A stretch of 64,000 bases of DNA from Pontibacillus salipaludis (GCF_014642405.1 NZ_BMIN01000008.1:1-64000); one strand, 5' to 3'. Counted from the stretch's first letter, positions 33,654-45,620 are shown. Numbers and translations are program-made. Notes: generated from the sequence alone by a model not told the origin.

Positions 33654-34460
33654 GTGAAAGATCGATTCGACTTACCTCATGTCTTAGAACCGTACAGAGA
33701 ACAATTGGCAAAAACTATGCAGCCTTACATAAGCATTACAACTGAGCAACGTAAGACAAACCTACGTGAAAGTAAGTTTGGAGGAAATCCGTATTTTCCT
33801 AAAGAATTGGACTATCCAAAAGACCTAACAGGAGAAAATATGCGTCTCTTGGCGCAAATAAACTTTAGTGAACTTCCCACTTTTGAAGGCTTTCCTGAAT
33901 CTGGGATTCTGCAATTCTTTATTTCCCCTCATGATGACGTAATGGGGATCGATTTTGACGAAATGACGAATCAATCGTATTTTAAGGTTCTCTATCATGA
34001 AGAGATTTTACAAGATGATGAGAAACTATTAGAGAATATAGGGAACTATAAGATAAGCGAAGAATTTAACTTTCCTATAGAATATGAGCTCTCACTTTCG
34101 TTTGATATAGAACAAGAGCCCATTTCTTGTGAAGACTACCGAGTGGAAGATCAATTAGACGCTACGATCGATGAGCTACAAGACGAGGAACTTCATGGGG
34201 AAGATTTGTGGGAAGTATACTTTGAACACTTTTCTGGAGAAGGCCATAAATTGGGAGGGTATCCATACTTTACACAGAATGACCCTCGCGAAGTGGAAAA
34301 GCGCTACAAGGATCACGAAATCCTCCTCCTACAGATCGATACAGAAGATGATAAAGGTATTATGTGGGGAGACGCAGGCGTGGCGAACTTCTTTATTAAG
34401 AAAGAAGACTTGGAAAAACGAAACTTTACAAATGTCCTGTATAACTGGGATTGTCACTAG
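33654..34460 (+). CDS. DUF1963 protein (YwqG-like)
   Basis: 268 residues from GTG 33654 behind AAGGAG; the frame upstream of this is repeat DNA. SKFGGNPYFPKELDYP, MRLLAQINFSELP, GILQFFIS, KLGGYPYFTQNDP and the end MWGDAGVANFFIKKEDL are the conserved blocks of DUF1963/YwqG. The protein is cytoplasmic and acidic. Function is unknown in the family; some members sit in polymorphic-toxin immunity loci (SUKH/YwqG-like), which is not evident here. Confidence 0.9.
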   Translation: MKDRFDLPHVLEPYREQLAKTMQPYISITTEQRKTNLRESKFGGNPYFPKELDYPKDLTGENMRLLAQINFSELPTFEGFPESGILQFFISPHDDVMGIDFDEMTNQSYFKVLYHEEILQDDEKLLENIGNYKISEEFNFPIEYELSLSFDIEQEPISCEDYRVEDQLDATIDELQDEELHGEDLWEVYFEHFSGEGHKLGGYPYFTQNDPREVEKRYKDHEILLLQIDTEDDKGIMWGDAGVANFFIKKEDLEKRNFTNVLYNWDCH

Positions 34461-34466
34461 AATGAC

Positions 34467-34501
34467 AAAAGCCTTAACTTAACGTTAAGGCTTTTATTTT
34501 T
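34467..34501 (+). terminator. Terminator of ywqG-like gene
   Basis: AAAAGCCTTAAC and GTTAAGGCTTTT form a 12-bp stem followed by ATTTTTG. Confidence 0.85.
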
Positions 34502-34505
34502 GTTA

Positions 34506-34593
34506 GGACAGAGGGGCAGGTTCCTCTGCCCTTCGTTTATCGAACTAATTTGAGATTGCTCGAAGGGACAATGTACCTGTCCCTCCCGTCCCA
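34506..34593. repeat. Family 2 palindromic repeat
   Basis: GGGGCAGGTTCCTCTGCCC opens and GGGACAATGTACCTGTCCC closes the element, with a core containing CGAACTAATTTGAGATTGCT. Confidence 0.75.
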
Positions 34594-34637
34594 TTTCTGG
34601 TATAATTTGGTGGTGTGTATGGAAGGGGGAGGTTTCA

Positions 34638-35237
34638 TTGAGGAAAACGAGTGATCTTGATCCAACAATTGTGAAAGTGGCGATTATTGTTGTAGGCGTT
34701 ATATGTGCGGGGCTTCTGCCGCTTATTCTTGTGACGATTCTACAAGATATTTTTTACTTTTCTCGCGATCACATTTATTTCGAAGCACCGTTATCGGCAT
34801 ACATTTGGGGTGGTGCTGCGATTCTATCAATACCAATGTTACTTGTGGTAGATCTGATTGCAGGGAAGTGGAATGACAGATGGGGGAAGAAAGCGTTAGG
34901 GATTCTGATGACGATTGGTGTTGTTGTATTTAGCTTATCTATGTTGTTATCGGTAAGGTCTTATTTTTATTTCGATCCGAACGGGTTGCATGTAAATGGA
35001 GCATGGACTCTTGATGAGCACAATATCGACTGGGATCACGTAGAGGAAGTTGTGAAGAAAAACGAGAAGAAAAACGGAACCCTTTCTTTAAAAGAGGTTG
35101 ATTTTGTAACCAAGAATGGAGATGTCTTCACGATTACAAATAACAAGAATTGGATGGATTATCAGTACACGATTTATGATTACCTTGAAAAGGCTGATGT
35201 GACCATTACCGAGAAACGAATAGAAGCTAAATCTTAA
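34638..35237 (+). CDS. Membrane protein with C-terminal soluble domain
   Basis: 199 residues from TTG with GGGGGAGG upstream. Three membrane helices (about 12-35, 55-75, 87-105) are followed by a soluble part (107-199) with DEHNIDWDHVEEVVKKNEKK and a PH-like arrangement of strands (LKEVDFVTKNGDVFTI). It could be a YdbS/bPH-like protein, which is uncertain. No partner gene. Confidence 0.75.
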   Translation: MRKTSDLDPTIVKVAIIVVGVICAGLLPLILVTILQDIFYFSRDHIYFEAPLSAYIWGGAAILSIPMLLVVDLIAGKWNDRWGKKALGILMTIGVVVFSLSMLLSVRSYFYFDPNGLHVNGAWTLDEHNIDWDHVEEVVKKNEKKNGTLSLKEVDFVTKNGDVFTITNNKNWMDYQYTIYDYLEKADVTITEKRIEAKS

Positions 35238-35286
35238 ACTAGCGCCCTAAATACTAGCAATTTTGAACATACATAATACCCTCAAC

Positions 35287-35330
35287 AAAAAAAGCCTGTA
35301 AGAGCACATTAGCTCTAACAGGCTTTTTTT
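35287..35330. terminator. Bidirectional terminator
   Basis: AAAAAAGCCTGT-AGAGC and GCTCT-ACAGGCTTTTTT pair around ACATTA between convergent genes. Confidence 0.9.
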
Positions 35331-35332
35331 AA

Positions 35333-36076
35333 TTATGATCTTTTAGACTCTGTATAAATCGCTTCTACAGCGTTCTGAAGCGTTGAGTATATAGCAATAT
35401 CACTTGGCTTGTCGTAGCCGGTACTCCATTCTTTAGCTACAGCTGGTTGAATGCCTGTCAGCGTTACGTTAATGCCGATTAGCTTAACCGTTTCCATAAG
35501 CTTTTCAATCTTATTTAAGAATTCCAGGTCAACCGATCGTATAGCAGAGAAGTCTAAGATTAGATCATGAACGTTCATTTTAGAAATGTTTTCTATACCT
35601 TTATCTAATATGTAGTGAAACTCTAAGTTGTCTATAACGGGTTGGAGAGGGAAGAGCGCGATCTGGTTCGTGACAGGAATAATAGTAACGGACATGTCCT
35701 CCATATTCTTAACCAATGCTAACTGTTTCTCGTGATAAGCGGTAACGTCTTGGAATTCTGCAAGAGCCCCCATTTTTTCGTTCCCCTCTTTGAGAACTTT
35801 TGTCTTAAGTGAGAGATAGAGTCGGTACTTTCCCCATTGATAAGGCATGGCATCTAGATCAACTTCTTCACCTGTTTTGACTGTTCTTTCTATATGTCGA
35901 ATGTCTTCAGGTGCGTCGGGGAAAAGGTCATACACATTCTGTCCAATCGCTTCTTCCTGATTAATTTGAAGCAAACGAGCGCCAACTTCGTTCAAAGCTG
36001 TAATGCGGTATTCCGTGTCGATCGCCAGTATTCCAAACGAGAGATGGTTCATCATTTGATTCGATAGTTGGTTCAT
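35333..36076 (-). CDS. PAS-STAS protein (RsbR-like)
   Basis: 247 residues. An N-terminal PAS domain (about 8-120: LSFGILAIDTEYRITALNEV, EFQDVTAYHEKQ) is followed by a STAS domain (135-240: VHDLILDFSAIRSVDLEFLN, VTLTGIQPAVAKEW). This is the plan of RsbR-type stressosome proteins and blue-light YtvA relatives, but the PAS part lacks the LOV cysteine motif. It may sense a ligand and feed into sigma-B control. Single gene. Confidence 0.88.
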   Translation of the reverse strand: MNQLSNQMMNHLSFGILAIDTEYRITALNEVGARLLQINQEEAIGQNVYDLFPDAPEDIRHIERTVKTGEEVDLDAMPYQWGKYRLYLSLKTKVLKEGNEKMGALAEFQDVTAYHEKQLALVKNMEDMSVTIIPVTNQIALFPLQPVIDNLEFHYILDKGIENISKMNVHDLILDFSAIRSVDLEFLNKIEKLMETVKLIGINVTLTGIQPAVAKEWSTGYDKPSDIAIYSTLQNAVEAIYTESKRS

Positions 36077-36249
36077 ACGAAACTCCCCTTAAAAGTAGAT
36101 TGCGATACAAATTAATGATTCCTTGTGTTTATTAATATACGACAATAAGAATCAATCTACCTCTATCCTACCTTTAATAATCTATTAATGAAAACTTGAA
36201 TGCCTTTTGTTTAGAAATATTCATTATTTTAAGAACGTTTTATGAACAG

Positions 36250-36426
36250 TTATCTGCTAGAGGGGGTTCGAATAAAGCCAAAAGCTAAAATAATTAAGAT
36301 TCCTATTAAGATCATACCAATGATGAGTGCATCCACTATATTCCCTTGATAGATTGAAAAGCCTACAGGGGGGAGTGAAAACAGGAAGAATACAATAAAG
36401 GCTCTAATAAAGAGTGCTTTACTCAT
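36250..36426 (-). CDS. Small membrane protein (58 aa)
   Basis: From ATG 36426 behind AAAGGAG; the longer frame overlaps a hairpin and is rejected. Two hydrophobic segments (about 5-23 and 32-52) with an SLPPVGF turn. Not recognised. It lies downstream of the lipoprotein gene of the two-component operon, separated by a GCCCCATC/GATGGGGC hairpin at 36450-36477. Confidence 0.65.
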   Translation of the reverse strand: MSKALFIRAFIVFFLFSLPPVGFSIYQGNIVDALIIGMILIGILIILAFGFIRTPSSR

Positions 36427-36449
36427 ATAAGTTCTCCTTTCTAACATTA

Positions 36450-36477
36450 TAAGAGCCCCATCCCTTTTCGATGGGGC
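36450..36477 (-). terminator. Hairpin behind the LolA-like gene
   Basis: GCCCCATC and GATGGGGC pair; the minus strand continues TCTTAT. It is a weak terminator or attenuator. Confidence 0.5.
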
Positions 36478-36504
36478 AATGGAATACCAGGTTATCAAGT
36501 GAAT

Positions 36505-37593
36505 CTAATTCGTACCTTTAAGCTCTAATTTTTCCGAAATCTCAAGCAAGACTTCTTTCGTCAATTCAGGGTTGTGGCTAAGAAGAGAATAACGAAGGCC
36601 CTCTTCATCCCAAGTTAGGTTCTGGATGACGTCTGAGGTATATTCGCCTTTGACTCCGCGAACGGTAACTTCCTCAGCGTTTTCAAATCCCATACTCAAA
36701 CTTTCTTCTGGTGTAGGGAAGATGCTTAATGTGAATTGAACAACCTCATCTTGCTTGTATTGAATACTGACTTCCGTGCGATCTAAACTATCCACTTTGA
36801 ACTTTTCTACCTTATCAATCTCATATTCTCCTTCAGGCAAGTAAAGGAAAGGTTGCTCTAGTCCGGTCTGAGCTTCGTCTAGCGTAACGGTTTCGGTAGG
36901 GTCTAAAGCTTCAAAAGGAAGTACTTCCACTCCTTCAGGTAAATCTAACGTAAACGTGTTTTCTTTAAACGAAGGGTCGATCTCGAGTTCTGTTACCGTA
37001 TATTCGACTTTCATATTGTCGCTTTTGGAAATGGTTTTAACAATCACCCAACTTTCTTTCTCAATCCAGTATTCCTCCTCACCTCGAATGGTTCCTTTCT
37101 CTTTGGGAGTGGCTTTAATGTGATACGTTTCGATCCCATTTACTTCTTCCTGGCCAATCAATTCGATCGTGTGTGTCTTCCTTGTTTCGTTCAATGTATT
37201 CTGGATTTGCTCACGCTGATTAGAACCCATTAGGTTAGGGTTAGAAAGGTCTGGGGCTTCCATTTCATAGGCTTCTTTGTCCCCCTCGGTATAAAGGGTA
37301 ATGGTTTCCCCGTCATTTAATGATTTGGACTCCTTCCCGCTTTGATCCACGGCAATGACTTTTGTTCTCATGTTTTCATAGTCCATCCATTGTTCCATGG
37401 AGGAATCGTCGATTTGCTCCTCTCCTTGATAAACGTCAAACTGAGCTTTCATATGAAACCCTTTCAAGTCTTTTCCTTCTTCAACGGCATTCGCCACAAT
37501 CGCTTCTGGTGATAATCCATTTGCATCTTCCACTGAACATGCCCCCAATACGAGTAGTAGTAATAATCCAATCGAGTTGATCCATTTATTCAT
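36505..37593 (-). CDS. LolA-like lipoprotein linked to a two-component system
   Basis: 362 residues from ATG 37593, which overlaps the kinase stop; GAGGGAG lies about 9 nt upstream. The signal peptide ends in LGAC (lipobox). Residues 25-215 follow the LolA/LppX beta-barrel pattern (LKGFHMKAQFDVYQGEEQID, EEVNGIETYHIKATPKEK, GEEEYWIEKESWVIVKT). The C-terminal part (230-362) resembles DUF4367 (EVTVRGVKGEYTSD, LTWDEEGLRYSLLSHNP). It may carry a lipid or hydrophobic ligand and is probably controlled by or feeds the kinase. Confidence 0.85.
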   Translation of the reverse strand: MNKWINSIGLLLLLVLGACSVEDANGLSPEAIVANAVEEGKDLKGFHMKAQFDVYQGEEQIDDSSMEQWMDYENMRTKVIAVDQSGKESKSLNDGETITLYTEGDKEAYEMEAPDLSNPNLMGSNQREQIQNTLNETRKTHTIELIGQEEVNGIETYHIKATPKEKGTIRGEEEYWIEKESWVIVKTISKSDNMKVEYTVTELEIDPSFKENTFTLDLPEGVEVLPFEALDPTETVTLDEAQTGLEQPFLYLPEGEYEIDKVEKFKVDSLDRTEVSIQYKQDEVVQFTLSIFPTPEESLSMGFENAEEVTVRGVKGEYTSDVIQNLTWDEEGLRYSLLSHNPELTKEVLLEISEKLELKGTN

Positions 37594-39073
37594 GGTTTCC
37601 ATCTCCCTCTGTTATTTCGGATAGTGTCATGGCAAACACGGTCCCTTTTCCATTTGCCGACCAGGCGCTCATACGCCCTTCGTGTCGTTCAATAATCATT
37701 TTAGCTATGCTTAACCCAAGTCCTGAATTCATATCGTCTTGCTTTGATCTAGCGGGGTCTCCTTGATAGAAAGGAGTGAAGATCTTCTCAAGCTGGTCGT
37801 CTTGAATTGTGGCGCCTTCGTTTTGAACGAGTAAGATCGGTTTCTCTTCACGCCATGAGTGGAGGTCATCCTGCAGCTCTTCAAAAATCCAATCTGGAAG
37901 AGGAGTGAACGTATCGTAAGCTCCAATCCATATGCTTCCCTCTAAAGGCGTGTAGCGGGCGGCGTTATGAATAAGATTATCCATCACTCGAACCATTTGT
38001 CGGTCATTCATGCAATAGGTCCCACCAAATTGGTTCTCCTTGTGGAATTGAATCGATTGTTGATCTAATTGTTCTTCATAGCCTTCAAACAACATCTCCA
38101 TAAATTCCATTCCATCAACAGGGCTTCTTTCAAAGTGATAACCTGCTGATTGAAGCTGAGCAAATGTAGTTAGGTCTTCAATCATGTCTTGTAAGTAATG
38201 GGTTTTAGCGATAAGTGTGCTGCCATAGTGTTGGCGCTCTTCTTGATCTAAAGACGTTTCATCAGTGAGTGCTTCCGCATAGGCTCGAACAGATGTTAGT
38301 GGTGTCTTTATGTCGTGTGAGAGAGAAGCGATCATCGTTTGCTTTTCGAGCTGAGCCTTTTTTGTTTTCTCTTGAGCATCTTCTATATCGATCTGCATTC
38401 TTTCGAAGTGTTTCATAAGGTCGCCGATTTCATCTTGTTTTTTCTGTGGGAAAAAGGTAGTCTGATGCGTTGCTGCAAACTCCTCCATTCCTGTCATCAA
38501 CTGCTTTAAAGGGCGGTTGAATCGCTTATGCAAAAGCCAAATGACAAAACTATAGAGTGTGAGGAAGAAGATTCCTAGAGTAATAAGCACCCACAGTCGC
38601 CGTTTTTCCACACCTTCGATCCAGTCTGTTCGTTTCAGCTGAATTTCGTAGATGCCTCTCATCGTCTCGTTTTGAAAGACAGGCTTTTTCACGGAAACCG
38701 TTTGATAGCTGAAGTCGTATTGGTACAAGTTCTTCAATAATTGAGATTTGTCTTGGAGCAGCAGCATGTGATTAGGGTCATCTGATCGATAGACATACAA
38801 CCCATCGCTTCGGTACAGGTGGATCTTCAAATCTTCTCTGCTACTCAGAGAGCCTAACTGATCTTCTACATCTTCTCTGGGCTGTACGTTATAGAGGGAG
38901 GGATCATCGAGCTGTTCTTCAATCGTTTGAATTTCAGACGTTAATTCAAAAGAATCCAATAAACTTTGCTGACCGTCCCATTGTGTGAGTAGGAGGTAGA
39001 ACCCGTATGCAGCAGCTAAAGGGAGGATCATAACGGCTAAATAAGTAGCCATCAGCCAGGTTCTAATCTTCAT
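37586..39073 (-). CDS. Sensor histidine kinase
   Basis: 495 residues from ATG 39073 with GGAG upstream, overlapping the regulator stop. Two membrane helices (about 8-27 and 175-195) enclose an extracellular domain; a HAMP region follows, then the phospho-acceptor SLSHDIKTPLTSVRAYAEAL and the ATP domain with NLIHNAARYTP, PFYQGDPARSKQDD and GLGLSIAKMI. It phosphorylates the OmpR-type regulator encoded just upstream. The stimulus is unknown; the operon partner is a LolA-like lipoprotein. Confidence 0.92.
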   Translation of the reverse strand: MKIRTWLMATYLAVMILPLAAAYGFYLLLTQWDGQQSLLDSFELTSEIQTIEEQLDDPSLYNVQPREDVEDQLGSLSSREDLKIHLYRSDGLYVYRSDDPNHMLLLQDKSQLLKNLYQYDFSYQTVSVKKPVFQNETMRGIYEIQLKRTDWIEGVEKRRLWVLITLGIFFLTLYSFVIWLLHKRFNRPLKQLMTGMEEFAATHQTTFFPQKKQDEIGDLMKHFERMQIDIEDAQEKTKKAQLEKQTMIASLSHDIKTPLTSVRAYAEALTDETSLDQEERQHYGSTLIAKTHYLQDMIEDLTTFAQLQSAGYHFERSPVDGMEFMEMLFEGYEEQLDQQSIQFHKENQFGGTYCMNDRQMVRVMDNLIHNAARYTPLEGSIWIGAYDTFTPLPDWIFEELQDDLHSWREEKPILLVQNEGATIQDDQLEKIFTPFYQGDPARSKQDDMNSGLGLSIAKMIIERHEGRMSAWSANGKGTVFAMTLSEITEGDGNHE

Positions 39074-39774
39074 GTTTGCTCTCCAATAAACCGATATCCT
39101 GTTCCCCAAACCGTTTCAATCCACTTTGGTTGCTTCACCTTTTCTCCTAGCTTCGTTCTAAGACTCTTCACGTGGACATTAATGGTATTGTTTCTCTCCG
39201 TGTCCGCTTGATCCCAGATGTGTTCGTACAATTCACCTTTAGAGAATGTGCGGTGTGGATGGGTGGCCATTAACACAAGAATCTCGTATTCTTTTGCTGT
39301 AAGAGGGACGAGGGTTCCTTCTACTGTAACCAATCGCTTCGTTACATCAATTTGAAGATCGCCTGTATAAAGGTGTCCTGATGATGGGGGACCTCCACCT
39401 TGGAATCGTTGATACCTTCTTAAATGGGATTCAATTCGAGCTGTTAGTTCACTAAGGCTAAACGGCTTCGTCACATAATCATCAGCCCCGAGGGATAACC
39501 CTTTTACTTTCTGCTCATCCTCTTGTCTTGCGCTAACAATGAAGAGTGGAACATCGCTCTTCAAACGAATGTTCTTGCATAATGTTAATCCATCCATTTC
39601 AGGGAGCATGAGATCAACTAATACCAATTGGTAGCATTCCTCTTTAAAATCCTCCCAGCCTTCTTGCCCGGTTGATGCCCACGTTACTTCGTATCCTGTT
39701 CTTCTTAAGTGGTCTCTGATAATCTTTGCGATCTCCGGGTCGTCTTCAACCAGTAGAATCCGTTCTTCTGTCAT
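39070..39774 (-). CDS. OmpR-family response regulator
   Basis: 234 residues; ATG behind GAGGAGG. Receiver domain 1-118 with acidic pocket EDD (10-12), phospho-acceptor Asp54 in VLVDLMLPEMDG and Lys in YVTKPF. The winged-helix DNA-binding domain (135-234) ends in VWGTGYRF. First gene of the regulator-kinase-lipoprotein operon. Confidence 0.94.
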   Translation of the reverse strand: MTEERILLVEDDPEIAKIIRDHLRRTGYEVTWASTGQEGWEDFKEECYQLVLVDLMLPEMDGLTLCKNIRLKSDVPLFIVSARQEDEQKVKGLSLGADDYVTKPFSLSELTARIESHLRRYQRFQGGGPPSSGHLYTGDLQIDVTKRLVTVEGTLVPLTAKEYEILVLMATHPHRTFSKGELYEHIWDQADTERNNTINVHVKSLRTKLGEKVKQPKWIETVWGTGYRFIGEQT

Positions 39775-39915
39775 GTGTGGTGCCTCCTCTTACAACCTTT
39801 ATTGTAGTTGCTATGGTCACTGTTATTTAAAATTTAATAAACTCTTTATAATTTGTTTGAACATGGGTATTATACTAGATTTTGGATAGAAAAGAGAGGG
39901 AGTAAAAACTTGAGT

Positions 39916-39984
39916 TAAATTTTTAGTAAAAATTTATTGATTTATTTACTGAAAGGTTTTATCCTAAAGATGAAAGCGATTACG
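39916..39984 (+). promoter_or_regulatory. Promoter, AT dyad and cre-like site of gal operon
   Basis: TTGATT (39937-39942), 17 bp, TATCCT (39960-39965). AAATTTTTAGTAAAAATTT (39916-39934) is a near-perfect palindrome touching the -35 box. TGAAAGCGATTACG (39971-39984) fits the cre consensus except at the last base. The order is the same as at 20408-20484. Confidence 0.6.
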
Positions 39985-40030
39985 GTAACTAGATTTCATT
40001 TATGATCAGTAGGTATTGGGAGGGGTATCC

Positions 40031-41215
40031 ATGAATTTTCATGATATAGAATCACAGTATAAACGAGTTTTTGATAGGGAAGAGTCACGCGTATTCTTCG
40101 CGCCTGGGCGTATTAACTTAATTGGGGAACACACGGACTACAATGGAGGGAATGTATTCCCGGCGACGATTACGTATGGAACGTATGCAATTGCTAGCAA
40201 ACGCTCTGACCGACAAGTGCGCTTGTACTCCATGAACTTCGAAAACAAAGGGATTATCTCTTTCTCTTTAGATGAACTCGATTATGTTGAGGACCATGAG
40301 TGGGCGAATTATCCAAAAGGTATGATTCGCTACTTACAAGAAGCAGGACACAACGTTTCTAGTGGCGTTGATGTTTTATACTATGGAAACATTCCGAACG
40401 GAGCTGGCTTATCTTCGTCTGCCTCGATTGAAATGGTGACGGGAGTTTTGCTTGAAGGGTTATTCGGCTTACAAATTGATCGTGTAGAGATGGTGAAGCT
40501 CGGTCAGCTGGTCGAGAATCAATTCATTGGTGTAAATAGTGGCATCATGGATCAGTTCGCCATTGGAATGGGGAGAAAAGGATCAGGCATTTTGCTTGAT
40601 TGCCATACATTAGAGTACGAGTATGCTCCGCTAGAGTTAGAGAATGAGAAAGTAATCATTATGAATACCAATAAACGACGCGAATTATCTTCGTCTAAAT
40701 ATAACGAAAGAAGACAAGAGTGTGACGAAGCCGTTCAGCAACTACAAGAGCAGCTTCAGATTGAAACGCTTGGTGAGTTAACCGAGGAGCAGTTCGAACA
40801 GCATAAGCACCTTATTCAGAATGAGACAGTAAGAAAACGCGCGAAGCATGCTGTCTATGAGAATCAGCGTACCCTAAATGCTCTTCAAGCGTTAAGGGAG
40901 AAGGACTTAATGCGCTTTGGGAAACTGATGAATGACTCGCACTTGTCTCTTCAATATGACTATGAAGTAACAGGGAAAGAGCTAGATACATTGGTCGAAG
41001 CGGCCTGGGACCAAGATGGTGTGATCGGTGCTCGCATGACGGGAGCTGGATTCGGTGGTTGTGCCATTGCCATTGTAGAAGCGGATAAAGTCTCGTCCTT
41101 TATAGATGGCGTAGCGAACGTATACGAAGACAAAATTGGGTATGAGGCGACATTCTATGTAGCAAGTATTGGTGACGGTGCACGAGAAATGGAATCAAAA
41201 GAGGTGGTTGTATGA
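40031..41215 (+). CDS. galK: Galactokinase
   Basis: 394 residues from ATG 40031 behind [27 protein letters not shown] is the galactokinase signature, [12 protein letters not shown] the ATP-binding GHMP motif and [14 protein letters not shown] the third motif. It converts galactose with ATP to galactose-1-phosphate, the first Leloir step. It overlaps galE by 4 nt, and the operon order is galK-galE-galT-lacI. Galactose arrives from the GH35/GH36 enzymes encoded at 23.6-27.6 kb. Confidence 0.97.
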   Translation: MNFHDIESQYKRVFDREESRVFFAPGRINLIGEHTDYNGGNVFPATITYGTYAIASKRSDRQVRLYSMNFENKGIISFSLDELDYVEDHEWANYPKGMIRYLQEAGHNVSSGVDVLYYGNIPNGAGLSSSASIEMVTGVLLEGLFGLQIDRVEMVKLGQLVENQFIGVNSGIMDQFAIGMGRKGSGILLDCHTLEYEYAPLELENEKVIIMNTNKRRELSSSKYNERRQECDEAVQQLQEQLQIETLGELTEEQFEQHKHLIQNETVRKRAKHAVYENQRTLNALQALREKDLMRFGKLMNDSHLSLQYDYEVTGKELDTLVEAAWDQDGVIGARMTGAGFGGCAIAIVEADKVSSFIDGVANVYEDKIGYEATFYVASIGDGAREMESKEVVV

Positions 41216-42207
41216 GTATATTAGTCCTTGGTGGAGCAGGGTATATTGGATCTCACGCTGTGGCGCAGTTAGTGGATCGTGGATACGACGTTGTGGTGGT
41301 AGACAGTCTGGAAACGGGGCACAGAGATGCTATTCATTCTGAAGCGACCTTTTACAACGGTGATATTCGCGATAGAGAGTGGTTAAGAGGGGTGTTTCAA
41401 CAGGAGGAGATTCAATCTGTGATCCACTTTGCTGCCAATTCTCTAGTTGGGGAATCCATGGAGGATCCTCTTAAGTACTTTGATAACAATGTGTACGGTA
41501 CACAAGTTCTACTTCAGGTGATGAACGAATTTGGCGTGAAGAAAATTGTCTTCTCTTCTACTGCTGCAACGTACGGAGAGCCTGATGTTGTTCCGATTAC
41601 AGAAGATATGGTGACAAATCCGACCAATACGTACGGAGAAACGAAGTTAACGATGGAAAAGATGATGAAGTGGTGCGACAAAGCATACGGGATTCAGTTC
41701 GTTTCCCTTCGCTACTTCAACGTGGCAGGTGCAAGACAAACGGCTGAGATCGGGGAAGATCATCATCCTGAGAGTCACCTTATTCCAATTGTTCTCCAAG
41801 TTGCTCTTGGTCAACGAGATCATATTACAATCTTTGGTGACGACTACAATACTCACGATGGTACGTGTGTACGTGATTATATTCATGTTGAAGATTTAAT
41901 TGATGCCCATATTCATGCGGTCGAATACCTAGATAACGGTGGCGAGAGTAATGTATTTAACCTTGGGAGCAGCCAAGGATTTTCGGTGAAGGAAATCGTG
42001 GATACAGCGCGAGAAGTAACAGGGCACGAAATTCCGGCTAAGATGGGGCCTCGTCGTGCGGGAGATCCGAGTAAATTAATCGCTTCATCTCATAAAGCTA
42101 AATCAATTCTTGGGTGGGAGCCTAAACGTACCTCTATTCATCAGATCATTGAAGACGCTTGGCGCTGGCATCAGCAACATCCAAACGGATATAACGACAG
42201 GGGGTAG
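41212..42207 (+). CDS. galE: UDP-glucose 4-epimerase
   Basis: 331 residues. [20 protein letters not shown] is the NAD-binding Rossmann start; FSSTAATYG supplies the catalytic Ser/Thr, and Tyr-x3-Lys is in [13 protein letters not shown]. It interconverts UDP-galactose and UDP-glucose. Tight coupling with galK (ATGA) and galT. Confidence 0.97.
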   Translation: MSILVLGGAGYIGSHAVAQLVDRGYDVVVVDSLETGHRDAIHSEATFYNGDIRDREWLRGVFQQEEIQSVIHFAANSLVGESMEDPLKYFDNNVYGTQVLLQVMNEFGVKKIVFSSTAATYGEPDVVPITEDMVTNPTNTYGETKLTMEKMMKWCDKAYGIQFVSLRYFNVAGARQTAEIGEDHHPESHLIPIVLQVALGQRDHITIFGDDYNTHDGTCVRDYIHVEDLIDAHIHAVEYLDNGGESNVFNLGSSQGFSVKEIVDTAREVTGHEIPAKMGPRRAGDPSKLIASSHKAKSILGWEPKRTSIHQIIEDAWRWHQQHPNGYNDRG

Positions 42208-42212
42208 TGAAG

Positions 42213-44770
<2,558 letters not shown>

Positions 44771-44810
44771 TAAAAAGAAATAAAGAGGTAATCTCATCAT
44801 CCATACCGAT

Positions 44811-44842
44811 AACGCATAGTAATGTTAACTGTGCGTTTTTTT
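44811..44842 (+). terminator. Terminator of gal operon
   Basis: AACGCA-AG and CT-TGCGTT pair around TAATGTTAA-type bases, followed by T7. Confidence 0.75.
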
Positions 44843-44964
44843 ATGTTTACAGGATCTCATTTGGCAGAGGAATTGGAATGTAGTATATAGTGTCTCTTTT
44901 TCGGTTTTTGTCCGTACTAAACGAACCGCTTCCAGATAGTAATAGATCTTATAAATATAAGGAA

Positions 44965-44983
44965 ATGCACAAATTCTCAATAC
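44965..44983 (+). promoter_or_regulatory. Copper-cluster motif, site 1
   Basis: ATGCACAAATTCTCAATAC resembles sites at 45601, 52034 and 54127 (TGCACA-n2-TTCT). It lies upstream of the thioredoxin-like gene. A regulator site is inferred, possibly for the OmpR-type protein at 48889. Confidence 0.5.
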
Positions 44984-44985
44984 TT

Positions 44986-45021
44986 CTTTGCTATAAAGGG
45001 ACGAGATTGACTATAGCAAAG
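44986..45021 (+). promoter_or_regulatory. Leader hairpin covering the ribosome binding site
   Basis: CTTTGCTATA and TATAGCAAAG are perfect 10-bp complements with a 16-base spacer. The 3' arm contains the first part of the AAAGGGG ribosome binding site of the thioredoxin-like gene. Confidence 0.5.
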
Positions 45022-45032
45022 GGGTGAGAACG

Positions 45033-45575
45033 ATGAAAAAGCAAAAAAGATTCATATTTAGAACAACCCTCCTGCTTCTTTTTGCGATTGCGATCGTGTA
45101 TGCTATTTATCAAAGCTACACAGAAGACGATTCGCAGATGATTACAGAAGGAGACCAAGCACCCGATTTCACATTAAAAACGCTCGATGGAGAAACCGTC
45201 CAACTTAGTGATTATAAAGGACAAGGTGTCTTTCTGAATTTTTGGGCTACTTACTGCCCACCGTGTAAGGAAGAAATGCCTTACATGGAGTCTCAGTATC
45301 AGAAGTTTAAAGATAAAGGGGTGCAAATTCTAGCTGTTGATGTAGCTGAACCGAAAGTGACAGTAGAACGGTTTGTAACGAAATATGAATTATCCTTTCC
45401 CATACCTATGGATACAAATGAAGGGGTCATGAATGCTTATGGAGTCGGTCCTATTCCTGTAACGTTTCTCATTAACGAGAAAGGTGTGGTAGAAGACCGC
45501 ATTACAGCTGGTTTATCTGAAGAGGACATCCACGCCTATATGAAACAGATCCAACCCGACTCCTATAAAGAGTAA
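45033..45575 (+). CDS. ResA/TlpA-like thiol-disulfide oxidoreductase
   Basis: 180 residues from ATG 45033 behind AAAGGGG; the GTG at 45024 overlaps the ribosome binding site. An uncleaved N-terminal membrane helix (about 9-27) anchors a thioredoxin domain outside the cell: GDQAPDFTLKTLDGE, the active site C75-P-P-C78 in FWATYCPPCKEE, and cis-Pro in GPIPVTFLINE. It is probably a reductant for extracytoplasmic cysteines such as those of cytochrome c or copper proteins, with the DsbD-like membrane protein at 46752 as electron donor. Confidence 0.9.
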   Translation: MKKQKRFIFRTTLLLLFAIAIVYAIYQSYTEDDSQMITEGDQAPDFTLKTLDGETVQLSDYKGQGVFLNFWATYCPPCKEEMPYMESQYQKFKDKGVQILAVDVAEPKVTVERFVTKYELSFPIPMDTNEGVMNAYGVGPIPVTFLINEKGVVEDRITAGLSEEDIHAYMKQIQPDSYKE

Positions 45576-45600
45576 ACTCAGACACAACATAGACATCAAT

Positions 45601-45620
45601 TCTGCACAGATTCTCCATAG
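45601..45620 (+). promoter_or_regulatory. Copper-cluster motif, site 2
   Basis: TCTGCACAGATTCTCCATAG matches the TGCACA-n2-TTCT-type motif and lies upstream of the lipoprotein gene at 45683, followed by TACAAT at 45630. Confidence 0.5.
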
